Positions 56,301 to 64,000 of a stretch of 64,000 nucleotides of DNA are shown here, one piece after another (the stretch's first letter is position 1; every line of letters starts with the position of its first letter). The DNA is taken from NCBI GenBank assembly GCA_022606425.2, contig JAHDVF020001348.1:1307001-1371000 (forward strand), in the 5' to 3' direction. The notes under the pieces were generated by a model. The model was not told where the DNA came from, ran no database searches, and saw only the letters and a program-made list of their open reading frames with translations. The position numbers and the translations under genes were made by a program. The DNA comes from Lepidostoma basale. Lineage: Eukaryota > Arthropoda > Insecta > Trichoptera > Lepidostomatidae.

Positions 56301-59300
56301 GAATTCAAGGATAAGGGAAATATGCGAAGTCGAAGATGTCATTAGGTGGGGTAGGCAAAGCAAAAGATATTGGTATGCACAAGTGAGAAGAATGGATCCA
56401 TCAAGAATTCCTCCTGTTGTGTTGCATGGCCAACCCCAAGGTAGATGACCCCCAGGCAGATCACCAAAGAGATGGATCGAAAGCTGGGAATCGACTTCAC
56501 AAGAGGCCAATCCCTCTTAAGAAACAGGCCACAAGGCCTACACTAAGAAGATGACTCATTAAATCTGTTTTCTGAGCGCACTGTCACTAATATTTAAGAC
56601 GCCGATCTCCAAGATTGTGTTCAGCAGACTGGTTGCTTTTCCCGCCGGTGTTACCAGAGGCAGGTTGGTTCTAGCGGCCGGTAGGTAAAACAATCTATGC
56701 TGACGATATCTATCAGGAACAAAATCATCAACACCCTCCAGCATGGCTGAGTTCTCAAAACATCTCCTGATTATTCTAAAGAATTGGTTTATAAGAAACC
56801 CATCTCTTTGAAGCTGCAGAGAGTTGGTCCCCAGCAGTGAAAGGTATGTGGTTAACGAGGAGAAGGGAAGGAGGAAGATTCACCTATGCAGTCAGGGCGG
56901 GGCTTGTAGCGGGGCGGCGTGGAGGCCAGCGAGCCCCCGCGCTGCACCAGCTCGGCCTCCAGGTTGGTGCGCGCCACGGAGGCCACAAACAGGAACAGGG
57001 TCTGCGGGCCGGGAGAGCCTCCGCGCTGCTTGAAGCGCAGCGCCGTGGAGTTTGTCATGTCCTCCATGGCCTTGCCCATCGCCTCCGACAGGTTTGTAGT
57101 ATTCTGCACAATAATAAAAGGCTCATTTAAAGGGTTTAGATCACCGGTTCTTTTTTTGCTACACTAAATATTTTATGGAGCCCTAAAATAACCAAAACCT
57201 GGTTTTATGTTCATTATTTAATTACAATGAAACCACTATTTTACATTTTTTAATGGACTGAAAATAAAAACGTAAATGGAGGGGAATTGAAAACTTTTTT
57301 TAAAATCACTTAGGTTAGTTCACGAAACGCGTGAACCAAAACAAAACGGATGTAAAAAGGAAGAAAATATTGTAGTTAACTTAACGAATAAAACAAAACA
57401 ACGTAAAAACTGTATAAAAAAACGTGATGATCGGGAAATAATGTCAAAAAGAACAAAGTGTTAAAAATTGAGTTGAAAACCGAATGACAGAAGGACAGAT
57501 GTTAACAGGCGAAAATTGAAAGATGTCGGCCAATCACCACATTGCGCGCCGTATGCCGACTAATCACAACGTTGCTCACCGACTGTATCCTATATAAACC
57601 TAAGTCTTTCTGTTTGTATTTTTAGTTGATTGTAATACCTGATGATGCTAACATTGGTTAGCGAAACAGCAGTCATGATAATTTTATAGAAATTGAATCA
57701 ATTGTGATATTTATGTAGACTCAACAAGGCAAGGGGAGCTTTCGCTATGCTTCGCCCTGTGTTCCAGTATCGTTTCGAGAAAGCTCAAGCTCCAAATATT
57801 CAGCAGTAGCGTTAAAAGCGTACTGCTGTACAGATGTGAGACTTGGAAATCTACCGCGGACGTTATTGGAAAACTCCAGGTGTTTATAAATAAGTGCTTT
57901 CGCTCAATATTCAAGATCTATTGGCCCCAAACAGTGTCAAATGCCATTATTTGGACCATGGCAGGCGAAAAGCCAATTAGAGAACAAGTGGCTAGACGCA
58001 AATGGCAGTGAATCTGTCACACTCTGAGATGGAACCCAGCCTGCATCGCTCAGGGTGCACTAAGCTAGTCCCCTATGGGGAGAAAGAGGAAGCGAGGCAG
58101 ACCTAGAGCCACCTGGAGAAAAACCCTGCAGGACGAAGTTAAAGCAGCAGATTTCACTAGGATGTTAGGCATCAGGCATGCGATAGAAGCAGGTGGAGAA
58201 GGTTCCTTGCGGCCCTATGTACCACGGAGGTGTGACAGGACAGATATAACCCAATTGGGTTTTTAAAAAAAAAAATTAAATAAAAAAAAAAAAAAAAAAA
58301 AAAAAAAGAAGAAATCTATTGTGATATAATATTTGTGTTTCAATTAAACAGTTAATAACAATTTTTTTAGCAGCATTTCAGAGGTAATTTAAAGTTATTG
58401 ATAGTGGGATAGTGTACTCACATGCGGCCTCTGGCGGTCCTTGAGGAAGTGCGAGATGTCCCTGAGCAGGGCCTCCTGCGAGGGCGGAGCGCACCGGGCG
58501 GGGGTACCTCCTCCCCCCAGCCCGGGGGACAGCGGTAGCACAGAGTTGGCCAGCTGCCGGCACACCGGACAGAGGAACTCTCCCCTGCAATGAATTAAGT
58601 AAAGAGATACCCGGTTAAGTAAAGAGATTGCTCTACCCATACGTGTCGCCATTGGCAGGTTGGTTCTGCAGTGTTATTCTGCAATAAATAGTGATATCTC
58701 GAGATACGAGTTTAATTCGTTCTGTAACCTTGCTTGTATCTCAAAGCAAAATTTCGTATCTCAAATTGATATGCGTGAATTCTTTACCAGACCAAAGACA
58801 ATGTGACAATCACACTGTCATCACCAGGAATAGAACCCGGAACCTTTCGTGTGACAGTCATAGCACTTGCCACTTGGCCACGAAGGTCGTCTATATTTAT
58901 AGTTTAAGGCATCTATTTGAGAAAGTAAGTCGTTCTACTTTAGGAAGACAAGATGCTCTCTAAAATTAAGAGTATTTGTCTTCTGAATGTGCTTTTACTA
59001 ATATGAAAGATGCCGATATCGGAGGTAATAATTAAAGTAGATTATATATATGAGTGAGTGTAAGATATTACCTGTCGATGTGCAGGTTGTGCGGGCGCTG
59101 CGGGTTGACGAGCGAGCGCAGGTAGGCCTGCAGGCACGCCAGGTGCACGTGGTGGCCGCAGGACTGCACGTGCACGCCGCCCTCCCATCCCACGTTCACC
59201 GACACCAGCCACGACTCCTGGAAACATAACATAGCATCTTTCAACAACAGACTCCTGGAAACATAACATCAAAAATACTGCATGAAATCAAGATCTTATT

Positions 59301-62300
59301 TTTTTTACCTTGCATTATTGCTATTTTTACTTTTATATTGCATACAAAAAATATATATATGGGTGTTTTTCAAATAAAATGTTTACTCAAAAATTACATG
59401 TCCTATGACTTTCGAGGTAATTCTGCAGGCTATTGATTTTAAAACTGTTTTTTTTATATCTCAAAACAACAGAATAACTCACAAATTGATTATTCACATA
59501 TCCAAAAGTACTTATATCTGTTTATTTTGCTTAATTATTGGGAATATACGATAGAAAAGTGGTGATTTTTCTAGTGTCCCACGCTCCTTTTGCACTTTAT
59601 AAACGAAAAATATTCATTGATAAGCTACTTCTTGTCCAAGAGTTTTATGTTATTTGGAAGGATTATATGATCCAGATTCAATAATATTCCTAGATAACAG
59701 CGTATTAGAGTTCAAAATAATATAAAATACTGTTTTTATTTAGTCACTCAAAACGACGTTGGTGGAAAATTCCGTATACGCTACGTCGATATACTGATTT
59801 AAACGAAAAATTTACTATAAACTAAGTATATATTTGATTGATGGCAACATTTTATAGCTCGTCAACGGTCGCCATGTTCGTAAATTGACACCAGTCATAA
59901 TGCAGTTATGTGAAATAGTGGTCGGGCGTCACGACGTGCTGTTTTTATTTTCCACTACGAACGTGATTCTATAATGTAAGTATTGATTGTTTGACTTACA
60001 GCTTTTCATGGGTAAAAATGACCGACATCTAGAATCTGAATTCAATGTAATATTTAGTAAAATCATATTCATAAACCTGCATTTTGGAGTTTGTTTCAAT
60101 ACTGGCATCATACGTCACATCCACTACGCGACGTGATATATACGTGGAACGCCAAATGTGACGTAGTGGAATTATTACGCAACGAGCAAACTTTTTGAAA
60201 AACGCCCATATATACAATTTTGTGAACTTGATGGCAGAAACATATAGGATTTTAATCACTAAACATGGAAGAAATTGGCACTAAATCGTGTTGCACTTGG
60301 ATTTTCTCGCTTACCCAGGTTAAGCTCTAATGGCTATTCCTTTTACATCTGTCGCAAACATTGTTGGAAATTTTAATTTGGGATTTTAGTGACTGATTTG
60401 TATCAAGATACAAATATAGATTTTTTGAACAATATCATTGTCAAGAATTAATTGTATCTCAATAGAGACAAAAATTTAAATTATATTGGAAATAGAATAT
60501 GGTGGTCGAGGCGTTTACAGGACTTATGACCTGTCATTGGTTGGGTTAAGCAATCGCTTTATGTAATACAACATCCCCCATTCCTCCCTCCTTACGAACA
60601 CCACGCCTGACAATTATTTTTAGAAGGTTTATATATGTTACTATGTTGAGAAACATTTCACATATTTTAGTTCAATCTACACTAGCGCCATCTATTGAGA
60701 TTAGATGTAAGCATTAAGCAGAAAATCTTTATTAATATAATGTGAAAGGCTATCAACCATTACTAGACAACACCTGGAGAAGACTCTCCAATTTTTATAC
60801 TACAAGTGTCTACAAGTATTTGTATACATAAAACAAAATTAATATCATTGTCAGCTGTTGAATGATCGATGATCGATGAAGAATGATCGATAAGGTGTTG
60901 ACGTTTCGCAGAAGAAGTCCACAGAAATTTAATTTTAGTTAGAACAATGTTTATTACTTTGTAAACAATACTAACTTTATTAAAAATTTAAATACTAACA
61001 TGTTTTGGACACAGAAACCGTTCAACAGTGTTTTGTTAATTTTTGTGCAGACAAAAAAGATTTTAAATCAAATTTTCATGAATGTGGTCAGTTTTGACAG
61101 ATATTAAATTAATAACTGTCAAAACTGACCACATTCATGATGTGTACCAAGGAAATAAATAAATAAATTTGATAAGAAGTCAAAACATGTCATTTTATTA
61201 TAATAAGCTAAAACTTCATTGACATATGGTGATTGATTGTAAGGGGATTGTAACTCACGCTGTCAAAGTGCTGGTCCATATCGTGGTGGCGGTGGAAGTG
61301 ATGGGCCGCGAGGGTGTTCTCCCGCGGGGGAAGCTGCCGCGACCGCTCAGTGTCGGAGAGCGCCAGCGACGATCTCTTCTTCTCTCTCCGCCGGTGGCCC
61401 ACTACGGAACTCGACTGGAACATTTGAACAATTAAATTATAATTAAAATATATAAGTAAATAACTAAGGCAAGCGTTCGATTGAACTGTAAAATGACATC
61501 CGTAATGCAGCGAATTTTAACCCTTAACGTACCGTGTTCTATACAAAACGCTCGCTCCCATGTGGTAAATTCAGTTTACCGCTAACTTTATCTAAATATC
61601 AAGCATATGACTCGATGAATCAAAATTTAATTTATGTCATCTTGTAGGAATTTCATTAGGAATAGATCGATATCTATAACATACATGGATTATTTGAAAA
61701 ACATATCATTATTAATTTTTTTCTGGAACCATGCGATTTCTGATATGGAATGCGTCACAGCATACGAGCAACTGGACACAAGTATAAACATGTCTCCGCG
61801 CCGCGGCCGGCGGGCGAGACTTTACGAGATTTTACGTATGATAAAGGCACCTAGGCAAAATGTATAGTACGTTCAAGACAACGAGTACGTATTAATATTT
61901 GTCCCTTTTGGTAAAGTGTTAATATTTTCACAGTTCTGATATTATTAAGTTGCGTGCTGCGTTTCCATCCACAGTCGGTATTATTACGTACCTATTGAAA
62001 AGGCAAAGATAGAATTTATAATACGTTCAAAACAGCGAGTAAGTATTTGTCACTTTTGATAAAGTTGTAAATATTAGCTAAACAAATTCTACCTTAACAC
62101 GAATGAAGGTGAGGGCAGTCTTAGAAAATATTTTTTTTTGGGATGAAGGAAGTAATTTTTTGCTTTTTTTTTTTATTACGAAATATTGAGAACACTTCAA
62201 TGGAGGATTACAATTTTTTTTATAATATTAGGGTCCATAGGTTTTAAGAAAATCAACTTTAAATTGGCAGTGGAAACTCAATTGACCACATGGCAACGCG

Positions 62301-63048
62301 ACGGTTAACAAGACAAAGATAAACATAACAATGCAGCTGCAAGTAATACCTTAGCAAAGTGAAACCATAAAACTCCTATCATTCCCATAAAAAAAACTTC
62401 TAAAAAACATTTGTTTTTGTGTGAGGCAGAAATCGACGTGCGTGATGTATGAATGTTGAGGTAGGAAGAGAAGAACATCAGAAAAAAACAGTGTGGCATC
62501 TATTATTTCCACTACTCCTTCGGGGAACGGGCGTGATGGTTAGTTAATTAATTTTATTATAAGTGTTTTAAGTCATAAAAATTTCTTTCTCTTCTTCAAT
62601 CAGATTGGGTTATTTGCCTCCTCTTGCAATGCGGAGGACCAGCTATCTCTCCATCTTTTGGGTGACCTACCAGGTGGACTTTGGCCTACGGGTATACCAT
62701 TTGCTTCAAAATTCAATAATAATTTAGATTTATTTCTACTTTCTGGAAAACAACTCTAAAACAAATAATAGAAAGTGAAAAATACACTATATCAAATTAG
62801 GAGGATTCCTTTGTGGCTGTTGTAGAGTTTGTATTGTGAAGAATGAAGAATTACTTTAAACAGCTATTAAGAAGCCATAGAATTACATTGGTAAACTGTT
62901 GGAAGAAAAAAATGCCCTACCTGTAGAAGAACCACGAGGCCAATAGGGTTGTTCTCCGAGCTGGGCGAGGTGGTGTTGCAGATGATGCAGTCATACTCCC
63001 TCTCCAGCAAGCACTCCTCTTCCTCCTGCCACTCCATGCCGGCTCCTT
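50212..63048 (-). CDS. UBR3: UBR3-type E3 ubiquitin ligase, C-terminal 676 residues (5' part outside window)
   Basis: RING-type E3 of the UBR family, which transfers ubiquitin from an E2 to substrates in the cytosol; in Drosophila Ubr3 acts on apoptosis and Hedgehog components. Twelve minus-strand exons (63048-62921, 61414-61259, 59217-59072, 58584-58422, 57103-56884, 56133-55900, 55548-55310, 54535-54397, 53474-53257, 52596-52465, 51482-51343, 50329-50212) join in frame. The RING ligands are split: YDCIICN in the first exon, [11 protein letters not shown] in the third, [17 protein letters not shown] in the fourth. Then come [17 protein letters not shown], a Cys-rich patch and the UBLC end with [20 protein letters not shown] and [12 protein letters not shown]. 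The mix ANSVLP, ARTNLE and RRACLWG fits UBR3 better than UBR1/2. The UBR box would lie upstream, outside the window. Confidence 0.9.
50460..50735 (+). mobile_element. LINE reverse-transcriptase core fragment
   Basis: Reads [20 protein letters not shown] with the catalytic YADD, then [11 protein letters not shown] and [16 protein letters not shown], with stops. It belongs to an RTE/LINE-D-like polymerase. Last UBR3 intron, antisense. Confidence 0.78.
50925..51230 (+). mobile_element. mariner remnant, C-terminal part
   Basis: Reads [17 protein letters not shown], then [20 protein letters not shown] and [12 protein letters not shown]. The HDN and PD aspartates are kept, with a stop between them. 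Last UBR3 intron. Confidence 0.85.
51343..51482 (-). CDS. UBR3: UBR3 penultimate exon
   Basis: Acceptor CTTGCAG, donor GTCAGT (phase 2). It encodes [20 protein letters not shown] and [20 protein letters not shown]. The CGxGTGxFL...LYLDxxxEED block is the most conserved C-terminal motif of the family. Confidence 0.94.
51780..51868. repeat. SINE1 body fragment
   Basis: TAGCTAATCTAATCGCCATT and the hairpin AAAGACAGTGTGA/TCACACTGTCTTT. The tRNA-like head is missing. Confidence 0.6.
51885..52310 (-). mobile_element. LINE-C 3' fragment
   Basis: AACT repeats at 51885-51903, then the CCATCACGCCGCCTCTCC end and body to VEMRSLRRM in reverse, with small deletions. UBR3 intron. Confidence 0.82.
52465..52596 (-). 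CDS. UBR3: UBR3 exon: C-terminal Cys-rich patch
   Basis: Acceptor TTTGCAG, donor GTAAAC, 44 codons in phase 0. It encodes [20 protein letters not shown] and [14 protein letters not shown], a run of CxxC pairs typical of the zinc-binding patch near the C-terminus of UBR1-3. Confidence 0.92.
52964..53210. mobile_element. piggyBac-like MITE, 247 bp
   Basis: TTAA at 52960-52963 and 53211-53214; ends CCTGTTCATCGCC and (reverse) CCCGATAATCGCC. Palindrome ACACATGTGT inside. UBR3 intron. Confidence 0.68.
53257..53474 (-). CDS. UBR3: UBR3 exon
   Basis: Acceptor GTTGTCAG, donor GTGAGT, ending in phase 0. It encodes [20 protein letters not shown], a basic/Pro stretch, then [13 protein letters not shown]; LPxxYDxLF precedes the Cys-rich patch in UBR proteins. 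Strongly GC-rich. Confidence 0.9.
53577..54018 (-). mobile_element. LINE-C 3' fragment
   Basis: Encodes [20 protein letters not shown] and [20 protein letters not shown] in reverse. Ends at 53577 with AACTAACC. UBR3 intron. Confidence 0.85.
54065..54375 (+). mobile_element. CR1/Jockey-like LINE fragment
   Basis: Reads [20 protein letters not shown], then frameshifted [20 protein letters not shown] and [16 protein letters not shown], a typical C-terminus after the RT thumb. UBR3 intron. Confidence 0.75.
54397..54535 (-). CDS. UBR3: UBR3 exon
   Basis: Acceptor GTTTTAG, donor GTGAGT (phase 1). It encodes [20 protein letters not shown], then [13 protein letters not shown]. The helical repeat-like content agrees with the UBLC region of UBR3. 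Confidence 0.9.
54620..54730. repeat. 22-bp tandem repeat, 5 copies
   Basis: Unit ACCTTATATTGACGTTGAGA plus AG. UBR3 intron. Confidence 0.92.
54895..55275 (+). mobile_element. LINE-E 3' end with an expanded 3'UTR repeat
   Basis: The polymerase end ([22 protein letters not shown]) is followed by the 3'UTR segment CATCTCTCATGCATTTCTGG, which is repeated about six times with a period near 36 bp (55060-55255) before the UTR resumes at CTGTTCTCAAT. UBR3 intron. Confidence 0.8.
55060..55258. repeat. About 36-bp tandem repeat inside a LINE-E 3'UTR
   Basis: Unit CTCTCATGCGTTTCTGGTAT plus TTTGAAATATCT, six imperfect copies; a single copy exists in the intact LINE-E (38325-38350). Confidence 0.85.
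55310..55548 (-). CDS. UBR3: UBR3 exon
   Basis: Acceptor CTTCCAG, donor GTATAC, ending in phase 0. It encodes [20 protein letters not shown] and an acidic end [10 protein letters not shown]. The length of 80 codons fits the reading frame exactly. Confidence 0.9.
55625..55895. repeat. Tandem repeat of about 26-29 bp, 9-10 copies
   Basis: Unit ATTGAACATAGGAAAACAAG plus AGATCT, with length variation. It ends directly at the donor of the UBR3 exon at 55900. Confidence 0.9.
55900..56133 (-). CDS. UBR3: UBR3 exon
   Basis: Acceptor GCTCGCAG, donor GTGAGT (phase 1). It encodes [20 protein letters not shown], a polar linker, and the leucine-rich [18 protein letters not shown]. It is part of the helical region between RING and C-terminus. 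Confidence 0.9.
56225..56560 (+). mobile_element. LINE-I 3' fragment
   Basis: Reads [40 protein letters not shown] and, after a stop, [23 protein letters not shown]3 intron; degenerate. Confidence 0.75.
56560..56850 (-). mobile_element. LINE-E 3' fragment
   Basis: The complement reads [20 protein letters not shown] and the [10 protein letters not shown] end. It lies tail-to-tail with the LINE-I fragment, ending just beside a UBR3 exon donor (56884). Confidence 0.8.
56884..57103 (-). CDS. UBR3: UBR3 exon after RING
   Basis: Acceptor TGTGCAG, donor GTGAAT (phase 1). It encodes [20 protein letters not shown] and [20 protein letters not shown], the latter a strong UBR-family signature after the RING. 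Confidence 0.92.
57245..57600. mobile_element. Repeat R1, second copy
   Basis: Matches 20-300 through AAAACGTAAATGGAGGGGAA, GTTCACGAAACGCGTGAACC and GCGCGCCGTATGCCGAC. Lacks the pogo-like terminus. UBR3 intron. Confidence 0.7.
57629..57682 (+). ncRNA. Hammerhead-ribozyme-like motif
   Basis: ATTGTAATAC, then CTGATGA (57639-57645), a perfect stem GCTAAC/GTTAGC with ATTG loop, GAAA, CAGCAGTC to 57674, then ATGATAAT. The core matches CUGANGA...GAAA...GUC exactly. Stem I keeps ATTGT/ATAAT pairing but has a mismatch next to the core. Follows repeat R1 in a UBR3 intron. Confidence 0.5.
57715..58310 (+). mobile_element. LINE-B 3' fragment with poly(A) tail
   Basis: Encodes [40 protein letters not shown] and [20 protein letters not shown] with two stops, followed by an A-rich tail (58264-58307). 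Same family as 2850-3545. UBR3 intron. Confidence 0.87.
58422..58584 (-). CDS. UBR3: UBR3 exon: last RING cysteines
   Basis: Acceptor ATTGCAG, donor GTGAGT, ending in phase 0. It encodes [19 protein letters not shown], closing the RING with CPVC, then a Gly/Pro-rich segment and [16 protein letters not shown]. Confidence 0.93.
58600..59030 (-). mobile_element. LINE-E fragments interrupted by other DNA
   Basis: 58610-58670 (complement of [13 protein letters not shown]) and 58935-59025 (complement of the [11 protein letters not shown] region) look like one LINE-E copy split by a segment that contains SINE1 (58768-58892). Confidence 0.6.
58768..58892 (-). mobile_element. SINE1, tRNA-derived
   Basis: A box TGGCCAAGTGG, B box GGTTCTATTCC, then GACAGTGTGATTGTCACATTG, the same order as 43302-43150. 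UBR3 intron. Confidence 0.7.
59072..59217 (-). CDS. UBR3: UBR3 exon: central RING ligands
   Basis: Acceptor TTTCCAG, donor GTAATA, ending in phase 2. It encodes [20 protein letters not shown] then [17 protein letters not shown]-x2-HxxHLxC supplies the middle Cys/His zinc ligands. Confidence 0.92.
59361..60207. mobile_element. DNA transposon of unknown class, 847 bp
   Basis: Terminal repeats GGGTGTTTTTCAAA and TTTGAAAAACGCCC (one mismatch), flanked by ATATATA on both sides. Inside are many CGACGT/ACGTCG-type motifs but no transposase. UBR3 intron. Confidence 0.6.
60675..60790. repeat. Dispersed repeat R4, inverted copy
   Basis: AGCGCCATCTATTGAGATTA, GTAAGCATTAAGCAGAAAAT, AATGTGAAAGGCTATCAACC. 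UBR3 intron. Confidence 0.7.
61077..61139. repeat. Perfect 24-bp inverted repeat
   Basis: CATGAATGTGGTCAGTTTTG-ACAG (61077-61100) and its exact complement (61116-61139), 15-bp AT-rich loop. UBR3 intron, near an exon donor. Confidence 0.9.
61259..61414 (-). CDS. UBR3: UBR3 exon: basic linker inside RING
   Basis: Acceptor TGTTCCAG, donor GTGAGT, 52 codons in phase 0. It encodes [20 protein letters not shown] and a His-rich tail. This insert between RING ligands (VLGHRR-like in other UBR3 proteins) is typical of the family. Confidence 0.88.
62340..62420. repeat. PAL repeat, right half
   Basis: CCTTAGCAAAGTGAAACC, CATTCCCATAAAA, AACTTCTAAAAAACA. UBR3 intron. Confidence 0.6.
62425..62560 (+). 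mobile_element. LINE-C 3' end
   Basis: GAAATCGACGTGCGTGATGT through GGCGTGATGGTTAGTTAA; short and diverged. UBR3 intron. The 62580-62710 stretch beyond it resembles a LINE-H end in reverse. Confidence 0.7.
62921..63048 (-). CDS. UBR3: UBR3 exon: first RING half
   Basis: Acceptor TTATTGCAG, donor GTAGGG. The first two bases finish a codon from an exon outside the window. It encodes 42 residues with an acidic run, then [20 protein letters not shown] and GLVVLLQ; CIIC supplies the first RING zinc ligands. Confidence 0.9.
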
Positions 63049-63163
63049 CTGCAATAACACCCCACACTTTACTTAAAGCCGAGCTTAATATGGAGTTTTA
63101 CATTATTGTTCAAGAAACGATAAATACGTATTGTCAACAGTTGGATAGATTGAACGCAGCCTT

Positions 63164-63324
63164 AAGGGTATGGCCAAACCGGAGAGCCAGAGTAGGAGTC
63201 AAGACACCGGTGGCTTGTGTAGGAGGCGCAAAGCGTATAGTGTGGCCGGTCCCATAGTACTCCATACTAATTCGCCAGGTGTTCATCTTGACTCCCCTGG
63301 CACTCCGGTGTGGCCATACTTTTA
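63164..63324. mobile_element. Short MITE, about 160 bp
   Basis: Ends AGGGTATGGCCAAACCGGAG and (reverse) AAAGTATGGCCACACCGGAG; GAGTCAAGA also recurs inverted. Target duplication unclear (TTA possible). Intron upstream of the first UBR3 exon seen. Confidence 0.65.
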
Positions 63325-63404
63325 GAGACCAGCTTCGATGAATATATGCATCATTACTCTCTAGCACGATAACACGTGAAACCATGCTATAAAAATAATG
63401 CGTG

Positions 63405-63510
63405 AAAAACTTAAAAATCTAGGCTGGGTCGTCTTGTTGCATCCACCATACTCGCCGGATATCACACCATGTGATTTTGCCTTTTTCTTATGTGGAACAT
63501 TTTTTAAGAG
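63405..63510 (+). mobile_element. mariner scrap
   Basis: LGWVVLLHPPYSPDITPCDF then AFFLCGTFFK, around the final catalytic aspartate. Nothing else of the gene remains. Confidence 0.75.
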
Positions 63511-63671
63511 ATCAGAATTTCAGTTCTGAAAACTGTGCTTTCAGACTGTTCTCAGGATTTTACAGGATTGTAGCCTGTACCCCCTGAGAGTAGTCCATAG
63601 TCGAAGTAAGAAAGCGCAAAAGCCGGCCAATTTCTAGAAAAAAACCTTTAAATGTTTCACCCTTGCTTATA

Positions 63672-64000
63672 CAGTAAAAGTCCGTTAATTCGAACAACGA
63701 TAATTCATAATTCGAAATTTACATAATTTGCTCGGTCCGAAAATTGACTTTTCATAGTAAATTCTACCGTTAATTCGAAATATCGCGTATTTCGTAATTC
63801 GTAAAGTTTTGGGTCAAAATGTAACTACAATTCTAATAATTCAAATGAGACATCACGTGAGAAAGAATCCGTTTCGAGCCCTTAAATACTGCAAGGGAGA
63901 TATATTACGTATTTCTCTTGAAAATATCACGTGGTAAAAAAGTGCAAAGCGATAAAATGAGAACACTATGTAAAAAGGATATCTTTATTCGCAGTATCTT
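63672..64000 (+). mobile_element. pogo-like element left end, cut by window edge
   Basis: TA then CAGTAAAAGTCCGTTAATTC, followed by alternating TTCGAA-type subterminal motifs typical of pogo/Tigger ends. The right end is outside the window. Confidence 0.65.

Overview
The window is arthropod nuclear DNA, most likely from an insect. It is AT-rich, has spliced genes with GC-rich exons, and is crowded with non-LTR retrotransposons and DNA transposons. Species cannot be fixed from the sequence; a hemipteran-like TE load is only a guess.

Two conserved host genes lie head-to-tail on the minus strand. (1) A complete coding region for an XPR1-type phosphate exporter runs from an ATG at 39015 to a stop at 14003. 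It has ten coding exons whose phases join without a break into 600 codons: an SPX domain followed by the membrane/EXS region. (2) The 3' part of a UBR3-type E3 ubiquitin ligase is covered by twelve exons, from an acceptor at 63048 to the stop at 50212. They encode the last 676 residues: a RING split over three exons, the helical UBLC region and the conserved C-terminus. The N-terminal part lies beyond the right edge. The two genes could act in the same cell, but nothing here links their functions.

Everything else is mobile or repetitive DNA. 1-14000: piggyBac-like TTAA elements, LINE 3' fragments, mariner debris and palindromic repeats. 14000-39000 (XPR1 introns): LINE copies, a Penelope-like element with a GIY-YIG domain, a Tigger-like remnant, a hAT MITE nested in a LINE, and a 5.9-kb TTAA-flanked element with long inverted termini that carries a broken THAP/P-type transposase (intron 2). 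39000-50200 (intergenic): a patchwork of LINE fragments in both orientations, a Tigger-like element holding a 31-bp minisatellite, a tRNA-derived SINE and a 25-bp minisatellite. 50200-64000 (UBR3 introns): LINE, mariner and MITE pieces. I use private names for repeat families (LINE-A, -B, -C, -D, -E, -H, -I, R1, R2, R3, R4, PAL, SINE1, SINE2); clade assignments are tentative.

The best candidates for something new are the THAP/P-type element with TTAA flanks, a pair of hammerhead-ribozyme-like motifs (16131-16184 and 57629-57682) whose outer stems pair with one wobble change between them, and a near-identical 370-bp tandem duplication next to the THAP gene.
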